Shown here: positions 17,118 to 23,769 of the stretch, in pieces | Position numbering within the stretch: position 1 is the stretch's first letter | Layout: each line of letters begins with the position of its first letter | Origin: DASYGT01 sp035999365 | GTDB taxonomy: Bacteria; Actinomycetota; Actinomycetes; Mycobacteriales; Jatrophihabitantaceae | Assembly (NCBI GenBank): GCA_035999365.1 | Contig: DASYGT010000058.1 | Coordinates: 1-64,000, forward strand | Reading direction: 5' to 3' | DNA: 64,000 nt | Made by a program: the position numbers and the translations under genes | The notes under the pieces: generated by a model | The model's database searches: none | What the model saw: the letters and a program-made list of their open reading frames with translations, nothing else | What the model was told of the DNA's origin: nothing

Positions 17118-18034
17118 GCCGGATAGCCGAATCCCTGTATTGGATCGGGCGCTACGTCGAGCGCGCCGAGGACACCAGCCGCATCCTCGACGTGCATCTG
17201 AACCTGCTGCTCGAGGACCCCTGGGCGCCTGAGGACGTCGTGTGCGCCTCCCTGATGTCAGCGATGGGCCGTGAGGTCGTCGAGCCGGCGGCAGCGGCCG
17301 ACGTGCTCGATGCCCTGGCCTGGGACCGGTCGACTCCGGCGTCGGTTCTCGGTGCCCTCGGGGCCGCTCGCGAAAACGCCCGCCGCAGCCGTGAGGTCGT
17401 GTCAGCCGAACTGTGGGAATCGATCAACGTGACGTGGCACGAGGCGTCGCGCCCCGGCCGCCGCGCCCATCCACATGCGTTCCTGACCTGGGTCCGCGAG
17501 CGGTCAGCCGCATTCAACGGCACGGCCGACGCCACCCTGTCGCACGATGACGCGTGGCATTTCCTTGTGCTCGGGCGCAGCATCGAGCGCGCCGACATGA
17601 CGGCGCGGCTGGCTGCCGCCCGTGCGCTGGCCGGGACGGCCGGGCCGTCGTGGGTCACCCTGCTGCAGAGCTGCGGCGCCTATCAGGCGTTTCTGCGCAG
17701 CGCGAGGGGAGCCGTCAACGACGCGCGGTCGATCGAATTCTTGTTGCTCGACCCACTCTTTCCCCGCACCCTCATGAGCGCACTGGTCGAGGCCGAACGC
17801 TGCCTCGACGAACTGGGGACCCGGCATGCACACGTCGATCGCGGGCAGGGCAGCGAGGCGCATCGCGTGCTCGGCATGATCCGGTCGGAATTGCAGTTCA
17901 CGCCGACCGTCGAACTGCTCGACGACATCTACCACGTCATGGAGCGCGTGCAGGCGGCGTGCTCAGCGGCGAGTGACGCGATCGCGCGGCGTTACTTCCC
18001 ACGCGGCGTCATCACGTCCTGGAAGGCGTCCTAG
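17111..18034 (+). CDS. alpha-E domain protein (COG2307/DUF403)
   Basis: 307-aa all-helical protein opening (GTG)LSRIAESLYWIGRYVERAEDTSR, the hallmark start of the alpha-E family, with the matching repeat half LGRSIERADMTARL about 150 residues later. It has no known enzymatic function; the family is nearly always encoded with COG2308 ATP-grasp proteins and transglutaminases and may act as a partner or scaffold. The GTG is in a 7-nt overlap with the ATP-grasp stop. Conserved charged residues (RxVERAxD) recur in both halves, suggesting an internal duplication. Confidence 0.9.
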   Translation: MLSRIAESLYWIGRYVERAEDTSRILDVHLNLLLEDPWAPEDVVCASLMSAMGREVVEPAAAADVLDALAWDRSTPASVLGALGAARENARRSREVVSAELWESINVTWHEASRPGRRAHPHAFLTWVRERSAAFNGTADATLSHDDAWHFLVLGRSIERADMTARLAAARALAGTAGPSWVTLLQSCGAYQAFLRSARGAVNDARSIEFLLLDPLFPRTLMSALVEAERCLDELGTRHAHVDRGQGSEAHRVLGMIRSELQFTPTVELLDDIYHVMERVQAACSAASDAIARRYFPRGVITSWKAS

Positions 18035-18045
18035 ATGGGCATTTC

Positions 18046-18897
18046 GTGAAGGCGCGATACCGGATCGAGCACACGTCGGTGTACCGCTACGACGAACCCG
18101 CAACGGCATCGTTCAACGAGGCCCGCCTGACCCCGCGCACGAACCGATGGCAGAACACCCTGGAGAGCGTCCTGCGGGTCGACAGCGCGACGTGGCAGCA
18201 CCGCTACGTGGACTATTGGGGCACGCAGGTCCGGGTGTTCGAGGCCGAGCGCCCGCACCGCGAGCTGGCCGTACGCGCCAGCAGCCTGGTGGAGGTCGAG
18301 CCGGAACTGCGACCGGCGCCGCGTGGTCCGCTGACATGGACCGACCTGCGCTCGCGGGCAGTCGTCGATGAGTGGGGCGAGTACCTCACCCAGTCGGCCC
18401 GCACGCTCCCGTCCGACGATCTGGCCGAGACTGCGCAGTCCCTCGTCGACGATCGCGATCCCGCGAGGTCAGCGCTCGCGATCAGCAACGCGGTGCATGA
18501 CGCGATGACCTACGAGCCGGGCTCAACGGGGGTCGAGACTTCGGCTGCCGAGGCTTGGGCGGCGGGTCGTGGTGTCTGTCAGGACTATGCGCATCTGGTC
18601 GTCGGCGCGCTACGGAACGTGGGGATGCCGGCCCGGTACGTGTCGGGGTATCTGCATCCGAAACCGGATGCCGAGCTGGGCGAGGCCGTCATCGCAGAGA
18701 GCCATGCCTGGGTCGAGTGGTGGTGCGGCGAGTGGGTGGCACACGACCCGACGAATGCGACGATGGTCGCCGACCGGCACGTCGTGGTCGGCTGTGGCCG
18801 CGACTATCGCGATGTTCCGCCGATCAAGGGCATTGTGGCGGGGTCTCCGGTCACGACCGACCTGAAGGTCGAGGTCGAGATCACCCGCCTCTCGTGA
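18046..18897 (+). CDS. transglutaminase-like protease-fold protein
   Basis: 283 aa. An N-terminal beta-rich domain (about 1-80; RIEHTSVYRYDEPATASFNEARL) precedes a transglutaminase-like core with the triad Cys in GRGVCQDYAHL, His in ESHAWVEWW and Asp in WVAHDPTNA. Members may be cysteine proteases or acyl-transferases. It completes the ATP-grasp/alpha-E/transglutaminase set, 11 bp after alpha-E. GTG 18046 is the earliest sensible start. Whether it cleaves or forms bonds with Gln side chains is untested, but the poly-Gln tail on the ATP-grasp protein of the same operon is suggestive. Confidence 0.88.
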   Translation: MKARYRIEHTSVYRYDEPATASFNEARLTPRTNRWQNTLESVLRVDSATWQHRYVDYWGTQVRVFEAERPHRELAVRASSLVEVEPELRPAPRGPLTWTDLRSRAVVDEWGEYLTQSARTLPSDDLAETAQSLVDDRDPARSALAISNAVHDAMTYEPGSTGVETSAAEAWAAGRGVCQDYAHLVVGALRNVGMPARYVSGYLHPKPDAELGEAVIAESHAWVEWWCGEWVAHDPTNATMVADRHVVVGCGRDYRDVPPIKGIVAGSPVTTDLKVEVEITRLS

Positions 18898-18916
18898 AGC
18901 CCGTCACGACGTGCCC

Positions 18917-18942
18917 GGTTAGGCCCCCCTCGCGTTCGGGTA
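18917..18942 (+). promoter_or_regulatory. candidate sigma-B/F-type promoter of csbD
   Basis: GGTT at 18917-18920 and GGGTA at 18938-18942, separated by 17 bp, 40 bp ahead of the csbD ATG. This resembles the GGTTT-N(14-17)-GGGTA pattern of actinobacterial stress sigma factors. CsbD is under sigma-B control in Bacillus, which supports the match. Transcription is not shown. Confidence 0.5.
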
Positions 18943-18982
18943 CCCCATTGGGGTCCGCAACCGATGGAAGGGACCTAACGCA

Positions 18983-19156
18983 ATGAGTGCAGTCGACAAG
19001 GCCAAGAACGCCATCGAGGACGTCGAGGGCAAGGCGAAGGAAGCTCTCGGGCGTGCCACGGGCGACCGCAGCACCGAAAACGAAGGCCGCAAGGACCAGG
19101 CCAAGTCCGATTTGAAGGACGCGGGCGAAAAGGTGAAGGACGCGTTCGGTCACTGA
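18983..19156 (+). CDS. CsbD family stress-response protein
   Basis: 57-residue, highly charged, helix-forming protein (MSAVDKAKNAIEDVEGKAKE... ending KVKDAFGH). The pattern KAKNxxEDxxGKAKExxGxATGD is diagnostic for CsbD. These proteins accumulate in general stress or stationary phase; the molecular role is unknown. ATG 18983 is preceded by GGAAGGGAC about 10 nt upstream. A stress-type promoter candidate lies upstream and a hairpin terminator downstream, so it is probably monocistronic. Confidence 0.9.
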   Translation: MSAVDKAKNAIEDVEGKAKEALGRATGDRSTENEGRKDQAKSDLKDAGEKVKDAFGH

Positions 19157-19200
19157 CGCCCCGCATCATCTCGGCCGCCTTGAGCGGTGCGTGTACGTAC

Positions 19201-19230
19201 GGCCCTCGCGACGTCATCGTCGCGGGGGCC
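19201..19230. terminator. hairpin downstream of csbD
   Basis: A 12-bp stem (GGCCCTCGCGAC / GTCGCGGGGGCC, one G-U pair) with a 6-nt loop. There is no T-run after it, so it would be the non-canonical I-shaped kind common in actinobacteria. It separates csbD from the PPOX gene. Confidence 0.6.
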
Positions 19231-19328
19231 GACGCCGTCCTCGGGGTGACGCGCTCACGGCGATCCTGCTATGCACTGTGTCGGCACGCGACGTCCGCCG
19301 CGGCCGCCGGCAGGTAAGGGGTTGCCCG

Positions 19329-19805
19329 ATGACCGAGGCGTTGCGACCGCAGAAGCGTGGCCGCCGAGTCGCAATGACCGATGACGAGCGCGACGCCTTC
19401 CTGGCGGCCGAACGTACCTGCCGGGTGGCCACTCTCGGGCCTGATGGCGGCCCCCATGCGACGGCATTGTGGTTCGGCTGGGACGGGACACACCTCTGGC
19501 TCTACTCGATCACCCGGGCGCAGCGGTGGGCCGATCTGCAGCGCGATCCGCGCATCGCGATCGTCGTCGACGCGGGGGAGGACTATCTCGAACTGCAGGG
19601 GGTGGAGATCACCGGTACCGCGGAAGTCGTCGGTGAGGTTCCCCGGACCGGTACGGCGTCGGACGAGTTGGCCGCCATCGAGAAGGTCTTCGCCCGCAAG
19701 TACATGGGTGGCGACGAGATGTTCCACGACGGCCAGCACGCCTGGCTGCGCGTCACGCCCGGCAAGATTGCGAGTTGGGACTTCCGCAAACTCGCGAACC
19801 TCTGA
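19329..19805 (+). CDS. PPOX-class (pyridoxamine phosphate oxidase-fold) protein
   Basis: 158-aa split-barrel flavin/F420-binding protein. Seen: FLAAERTCRVATLGPDGGPHATALWFGWDG, LYSITRAQRWADLQRDPRIAIVVD (the phosphate-binding segment) and a C-terminal VTPGKIASWDFRKL. The sequence is closest in style to the F420-dependent/PPOX class families of actinobacteria rather than to true PdxH, since the pyridoxal-binding tail is missing. The ATG at 19329 has AAGGGG about 8 nt upstream. Substrate unknown. Confidence 0.85.
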   Translation: MTEALRPQKRGRRVAMTDDERDAFLAAERTCRVATLGPDGGPHATALWFGWDGTHLWLYSITRAQRWADLQRDPRIAIVVDAGEDYLELQGVEITGTAEVVGEVPRTGTASDELAAIEKVFARKYMGGDEMFHDGQHAWLRVTPGKIASWDFRKLANL

Positions 19806-19809
19806 CGGC

Positions 19810-21333
19810 TCAGCCGAACTCGACGCCCTGCGCGAGGGGCAGTTCCGTCGAGTAGTTCACCGTGTTGGTCGCCCGCCGCATGTATGCCCGCCACGCGTCC
19901 GATCCCGACTCGCGACCGCCGCCGGTCTCCTTCTCGCCGCCGAACGCACCGCCGATCTCGGCGCCTGAGGGGCCGATGTTGACATTGGCGATGCCGCAGT
20001 CAGAACCGTCGGACGCCACGAAGCGTTCGGCCTCGCGCACGTTCATCGTGAAGATCGACGACGACAATCCCTGGGGAACGTCGTTGTGCATCGCGAGCGC
20101 CTCATCGAAGTCCCGGTAGGTCATCACGTAGAGAATCGGCGCGAAGGTCTCGGCTTGCACGATGTCGCTCTGTGTCGGCATCCGCACGAGTGCCGGCTGG
20201 ACGTAGTACGCCTCCGGGGCGGAGTCCGTGTGCACGCGTTCGCCGCCGGCGACGAGCTCGCCTCCGTTGCTCTGCGCCTTGTCGATCGCGTCGGCGTAGC
20301 CCTGGTAGGACGCCTCGTCGATCAGCGGGCCGACCAGGCTGCTGTCGGACAATGGTGAGCCGATGGGCAGTGACTCGTATGCGGCCTTCAGCCGATCGAC
20401 GAGCTCGTCGGCAATGGACTCGTGGGCGATGACGCGCCGAAGCGTGGTGCACCGCTGACCTGCAGTGCCGGCCGCGGAGAAGACCAACCCACGAACAGTC
20501 AGGTCGAGGTCGGCCGACTCGGTGACGATCGCGGCGTTGTTGCCACCCAGTTCGAGCAGCAGGCGGCCGAAGCGTGCGGCAACGCGCGGTGCAACGGCCT
20601 TGCCCATGCGGGTCGAGCCGGTAGCGCTGATCAGAGCCACCCGGGGATCGTCGACAAGAGCGGTGCCCACGGTTGCGTCACCGAGAACGAGCGAGGAGAT
20701 CTCTGCGGGTGCGCCGGCGCGACGGGCTGCCTCGCTGACGAGCGCTTGGCACGCGAGGGCGGTGAGCAGCGTCTTCTCCGACGGCTTCCAGATCACCGGA
20801 TCGCCGCACACGAACGCGAGCGCTGCGTTCCACGACCAGACTGCGACGGGAAAGTTGAAGGCGCTGATGACACCGACGACACCGAGCGGGTGCCACTGTT
20901 CCATCATGCGGTGGCCTGGGCGCTCGGACGCGATGGTCAGTCCGAACAGCTGGCGAGACAGACCGACTGCGAGATCGCAGATGTCGATCATTTCCTGCAC
21001 CTCACCGAGGCCCTCGGAGCGGATCTTGCCGGCCTCGATCGAGACGAGGGCGCCGAGATCGGACTTGTGCTCGCGCAGCAGTTCCCCGAGTTCGCGGACG
21101 AGCCGGCCACGGACCGGGGCCGGAACTGAGCGCCATTGGCGGAAGGCGGTGTGCGCCGCGTCGACGGTGGCCGCGACGTCGGCCGGGGTGTGTGAACGCA
21201 CCCGGCCCAGCTCGCCACCAGTGATCGGCGAGCGGGCGACGAGGTCGCCATCGCTGGACAACGCGGTGACGCCGAGGCGGCCGAGGATGGCTGCAGTGTC
21301 GACGGCGAGGTCGCTGTGGGCGGGGATCGTCAT
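19810..21333 (-). CDS. amaB: ALDH7-type aldehyde dehydrogenase (piperideine-6-carboxylate/aminoadipate semialdehyde)
   Basis: 507-aa NAD-dependent aldehyde dehydrogenase of the antiquitin (ALDH7A1) branch, which oxidises 2-aminoadipate 6-semialdehyde in lysine breakdown. Seen: VISAFNFPVAVWSWNAALA, SATGSTRMGK, catalytic Glu in LLELGGNNAAIV, catalytic Cys in GTAGQRCTTLRR, and the C-terminal GGAFGGEKETGGGRESGSD typical of this branch. No lysine aminotransferase gene is nearby, so the pathway link rests on homology. It is divergent from a LysR regulator across a 71-bp region containing a 9-12-9 palindrome. Confidence 0.85.
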   Translation of the reverse strand: MTIPAHSDLAVDTAAILGRLGVTALSSDGDLVARSPITGGELGRVRSHTPADVAATVDAAHTAFRQWRSVPAPVRGRLVRELGELLREHKSDLGALVSIEAGKIRSEGLGEVQEMIDICDLAVGLSRQLFGLTIASERPGHRMMEQWHPLGVVGVISAFNFPVAVWSWNAALAFVCGDPVIWKPSEKTLLTALACQALVSEAARRAGAPAEISSLVLGDATVGTALVDDPRVALISATGSTRMGKAVAPRVAARFGRLLLELGGNNAAIVTESADLDLTVRGLVFSAAGTAGQRCTTLRRVIAHESIADELVDRLKAAYESLPIGSPLSDSSLVGPLIDEASYQGYADAIDKAQSNGGELVAGGERVHTDSAPEAYYVQPALVRMPTQSDIVQAETFAPILYVMTYRDFDEALAMHNDVPQGLSSSIFTMNVREAERFVASDGSDCGIANVNIGPSGAEIGGAFGGEKETGGGRESGSDAWRAYMRRATNTVNYSTELPLAQGVEFG

Positions 21334-21367
21334 GGAAGTCTCCGGGCAAAGTTTGGGGGAAGAAGAT

Positions 21368-21397
21368 ACTTACGGCTACTCAGTCTATGCCGTAAGT
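21368..21397. promoter_or_regulatory. 9-12-9 inverted repeat between ALDH7 and lysR genes
   Basis: ACTTACGGC (21368-21376) and GCCGTAAGT (21389-21397) are perfect inverted repeats with a 12-bp spacer, centred between the two divergent starts and 8 bp from the lysR ATG. The geometry suits a LysR-type dimer site controlling both genes. Confidence 0.6.
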
Positions 21398-21404
21398 TGT
21401 TCTT

Positions 21405-22331
21405 ATGTCTAACGGCGAGGCGGCGCTGGATGTCGGCAGACTGCGGCTGCTGCGCGAGGTCTCCCTGCGGGGCAGCATCGCCGCTGCCGCCCGATCGCTG
21501 GGGCTGACGCCGTCAGCGGTGTCGCAGCAGCTTTCCGTGCTCGAACGCGAGGCGGGCACGTCGCTGATCGACCGGTCGCCACGTGGCGTTTCGCTCACCG
21601 GGGCCGGCCATGCGCTGGTCGTGCGTGCGGACGAGGTGCTCGACGTCCTGGCGGCCGCCCGCGCCGACCTCGATCGAATGGGCGGCGTTGTCTCGGGCCC
21701 GGTTGCCGTGGCATCGGTGGCGTCCGCCGCCGCGACGTTCGTGTCGGCAGCCGTCGGGCACCTCGCCGACGCCCATCCCGGTATCGCGCTGTCGATCACG
21801 GCGGTCGAGCCGGTGGCCGCGCTCGACCTGCTGCTCGCCGGCGACGTCGACGTGGCGATCGTCGACGAGTACGACTACGTCCCGCTCGCACTTCCGGATT
21901 TCGTGTCCGCACGGGAGCTGTGCGCCGAACCGCTTGTGCTCGTACGCCCCGAAAGCGATCGGGGCAAACGGGTGCCCGCCCTCGCCGAGCTTGCCGATGC
22001 CGCCTGGGTGATGCCGCCGGAGGATGCGGCGTGCGGTCAGGCGGTGCGTTCGGCCTGCCGCGCTGCCGGATTTGAGCCCGACGTGCGGTGGCAGACCGAT
22101 GACATGCTCCTGCTGGCGCGCGCGGTCGGCGCCGGGCACGGTGTCGCCGTGCTACCGAGGTTTTCGGTGCCCAGCGGCGTTGCTCCGATCGTGGCTACGC
22201 CACTGCGGTCACCGGCGCTTCGGCGCCGGCTGACAGCCGCCGCGCGGTCGGCAACACTCGCCCGACCGGTGGTGGCCATAGTGGTCGAGGCACTCGCTCG
22301 GGCCGCCCAGGAGGCGGTCGCCGGCGCGTGA
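21405..22331 (+). CDS. LysR-family transcriptional regulator
   Basis: 308 aa: N-terminal winged HTH (about 10-68; GSIAAAARSLGLTPSAVSQQLSVLEREAG) and a C-terminal substrate-binding effector domain (SVASAAATFVSAAVGHLADAHPGI, VDVAIVDEYDY). Divergent from the ALDH7 gene, so it probably controls that gene and itself, responding to a lysine-pathway metabolite. ATG 21405 is close behind the palindrome, so autorepression is plausible. Confidence 0.88.
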   Translation: MSNGEAALDVGRLRLLREVSLRGSIAAAARSLGLTPSAVSQQLSVLEREAGTSLIDRSPRGVSLTGAGHALVVRADEVLDVLAAARADLDRMGGVVSGPVAVASVASAAATFVSAAVGHLADAHPGIALSITAVEPVAALDLLLAGDVDVAIVDEYDYVPLALPDFVSARELCAEPLVLVRPESDRGKRVPALAELADAAWVMPPEDAACGQAVRSACRAAGFEPDVRWQTDDMLLLARAVGAGHGVAVLPRFSVPSGVAPIVATPLRSPALRRRLTAAARSATLARPVVAIVVEALARAAQEAVAGA

Positions 22332-22421
22332 GGACGCTGACGCAGGGCCGGACGCGGGGGCTATGCCCGGGTTTCGCATGATACGGCCTGTCCAGTTCCG
22401 GCCACGTAACAGAGTCTCGGC

Positions 22422-22450
22422 TTGACGAACGGGAACGACACGCGTGTAAT
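22422..22450 (+). promoter_or_regulatory. candidate whiB2 promoter
   Basis: TTGACG (22422-22427), 17-bp spacer, TGTAAT (22445-22450), placing the start of transcription about 40 bp before the whiB2 ATG. The -35 is a good match for the housekeeping sigma factor; the -10 departs at its second base. Confidence 0.5.
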
Positions 22451-22466
22451 TCCCTACGTGTCGTTC
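22433..22466. promoter_or_regulatory. 10-14-10 inverted repeat over the whiB2 promoter
   Basis: GAACGACACG (22433-22442) and CGTGTCGTTC (22457-22466) form a perfect 10-bp inverted repeat that brackets the -10 element. A dimeric regulator bound here would block or remodel the promoter. Which protein binds is unknown. Confidence 0.55.
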
Positions 22467-22496
22467 ACGGCGAGCCGAGGGACCCAGGAGGACGCC

Positions 22497-22778
22497 ATGG
22501 CGGACCTAGCAGGCAATCTTGCCGATCACGAACTGTCCGAGCTCTTCGGTCTTCCCGACGAAGCGAGCTGGCAGGAGCGCGCCTTGTGCGCGCAGACCGA
22601 TCCGGAGGCCTTCTTCCCAGAGAAGGGCGGATCGACGCGTGAGGCGAAGAAGATCTGCACCGGGTGCGAGGTCCGCGGCGAGTGCCTGGAGTACGCCCTG
22701 CACAAGGACGAGCGGTTCGGCATCTGGGGCGGGCTCTCCGAACGTGAGCGCCGGCGCCTCAAGCGGCGCGCCGTCTAG
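22497..22778 (+). CDS. whiB2: WhiB2/WhmD-type iron-sulfur regulator
   Basis: 93-aa WhiB-like protein. It has four cysteines for a 4Fe-4S cluster (ALCAQTDPE, then CTGCEVRGEC), the beta-turn FGIWGGLSERERRRL and a basic tail RLKRRAV. The sequence WQERALCAQTDPEAFFPEKGGSTREAKKICTGC matches the WhiB2 (WhmD) subgroup, which is needed for septation in mycobacteria and sporulation in Streptomyces (WhiB). The ATG at 22497 follows AGGAGG. Position beside the Rv3259-like and DUF3499 genes is as in M. tuberculosis. Confidence 0.92.
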   Translation: MADLAGNLADHELSELFGLPDEASWQERALCAQTDPEAFFPEKGGSTREAKKICTGCEVRGECLEYALHKDERFGIWGGLSERERRRLKRRAV

Positions 22779-22781
22779 CCG

Positions 22782-23249
22782 CTACAGCGGGTCGATCTCG
22801 TCGATGTCGCGGCCGAGCAATTCGGCCACCAGCTCTGCGACCACGGCGAACACCAGGTCGGCGCGGTCGTCGCGATCTGCCGCTCGCGCCTCCAGCGGCC
22901 GCCGGTACACGAGCACCACGGGGCGTGAGACACCGCCCAGCCCGGTGCGAAACAGCCGCCCGAGCGGGATGCCGCGATCGACGACGACGCCCGCGTCGAC
23001 ATCGTCGACAGCGGGATCCAGCACCGGCGGCACGTCCTCGACGGCGAACTCCACCCCGGCCAGCTCTGCCGACCAGCGGTCCTCCAGCTCGTCCACGGCG
23101 TCGAGGACGAGATCGTCGAATACTTCGCTCGGGCTACGGCTGATCGGAATCGCCTTCGGGGCGATCCCGCCACGTACCCCACGTCCGCGGCGGTCCCGGC
23201 GGGTTCGGCGGGCTGCCGGGTGCCTGCGGGACCGCGGATCGATACGCAC
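22782..23249 (-). CDS. zincin-like (metallopeptidase family) protein lacking the zinc motif
   Basis: 155 aa, Rv3259-like. The family signature is clear: FDDLVLDAVDELEDRW, LAGVEFAVEDVPP, PVVLVYRRPLEARA. Members of this zincin_1 group carry HExxH before the C-terminal acidic tail; here the equivalent stretch reads VVAELVAELLGRDIDEIDPL with no His, so proteolytic activity is unlikely. The 50-residue Arg-rich N-terminus comes from the GTG at 23249 and may be overextended. It is convergent with whiB2 (3-bp gap) and divergent from DUF3499, as in mycobacteria. Confidence 0.8.
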   Translation of the reverse strand: MRIDPRSRRHPAARRTRRDRRGRGVRGGIAPKAIPISRSPSEVFDDLVLDAVDELEDRWSAELAGVEFAVEDVPPVLDPAVDDVDAGVVVDRGIPLGRLFRTGLGGVSRPVVLVYRRPLEARAADRDDRADLVFAVVAELVAELLGRDIDEIDPL

Positions 23250-23342
23250 GCGGTCAGCCTACGGCGACCCGGCGCGACACGACGGCGCCGAACACCGGCG
23301 AAACGGCCGTTCGCGCCCATCGCACCGATAGTGTGCCGGGCT

Positions 23343-23699
23343 GTGAGGACGCTCCGCAGTTGCAGTCGCACGGGGTGCGGCCGTCCCGCCGTCGCGACCC
23401 TCACCTACGCCCACGCCGACCTCACTGCGGTCGTGGGACCGCTGGCCTCCTACGCCGAGCCGCATTCCTACGACCTGTGCGAAGAGCACGCCGTGCGGTT
23501 GACCGTTCCCCGCGGCTGGGAGGTGCTGCGGCACGAGGGCGAGTTCCCGGCCCCGATCCCGCATGCCGACGATCTCGAGGCTCTCGCCGACGCCGTCCGC
23601 GAGGCCGCCCGCATCGAGCCCGCTGCGGGTGAGGACGGCGAGCTGGAGGCCGCCACCGGTCGACGCGGCCACCTTCGCGTCGTCCCGCCGGCGCACTGA
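23343..23699 (+). CDS. DUF3499 family protein (Rv3258c-like)
   Basis: 118-aa protein with Cys pairs near the N-terminus (SCSRTGCGRPAV) and CEEHA in the middle, a possible zinc site, plus ATLTYxxxDxTAVVGPLAxxxEPHSYDLC, the core DUF3499 sequence. A GRRGHLRVVP motif ends the protein as in the M. tuberculosis homologue. I chose GTG 23343 by comparison with that homologue; GTG 23331 is in frame. Function unknown; its fixed place between whiB2 and manB across actinobacteria suggests a link to cell envelope growth. Confidence 0.87.
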   Translation: MRTLRSCSRTGCGRPAVATLTYAHADLTAVVGPLASYAEPHSYDLCEEHAVRLTVPRGWEVLRHEGEFPAPIPHADDLEALADAVREAARIEPAAGEDGELEAATGRRGHLRVVPPAH

Positions 23700-23769
23700 C
23701 CGTTCGCGCAGGCCGGCCTGCTGAGCCGGCGCCGAGGCGCCGACGCAGTCGTCGGTAGGCTCGGCAGTT

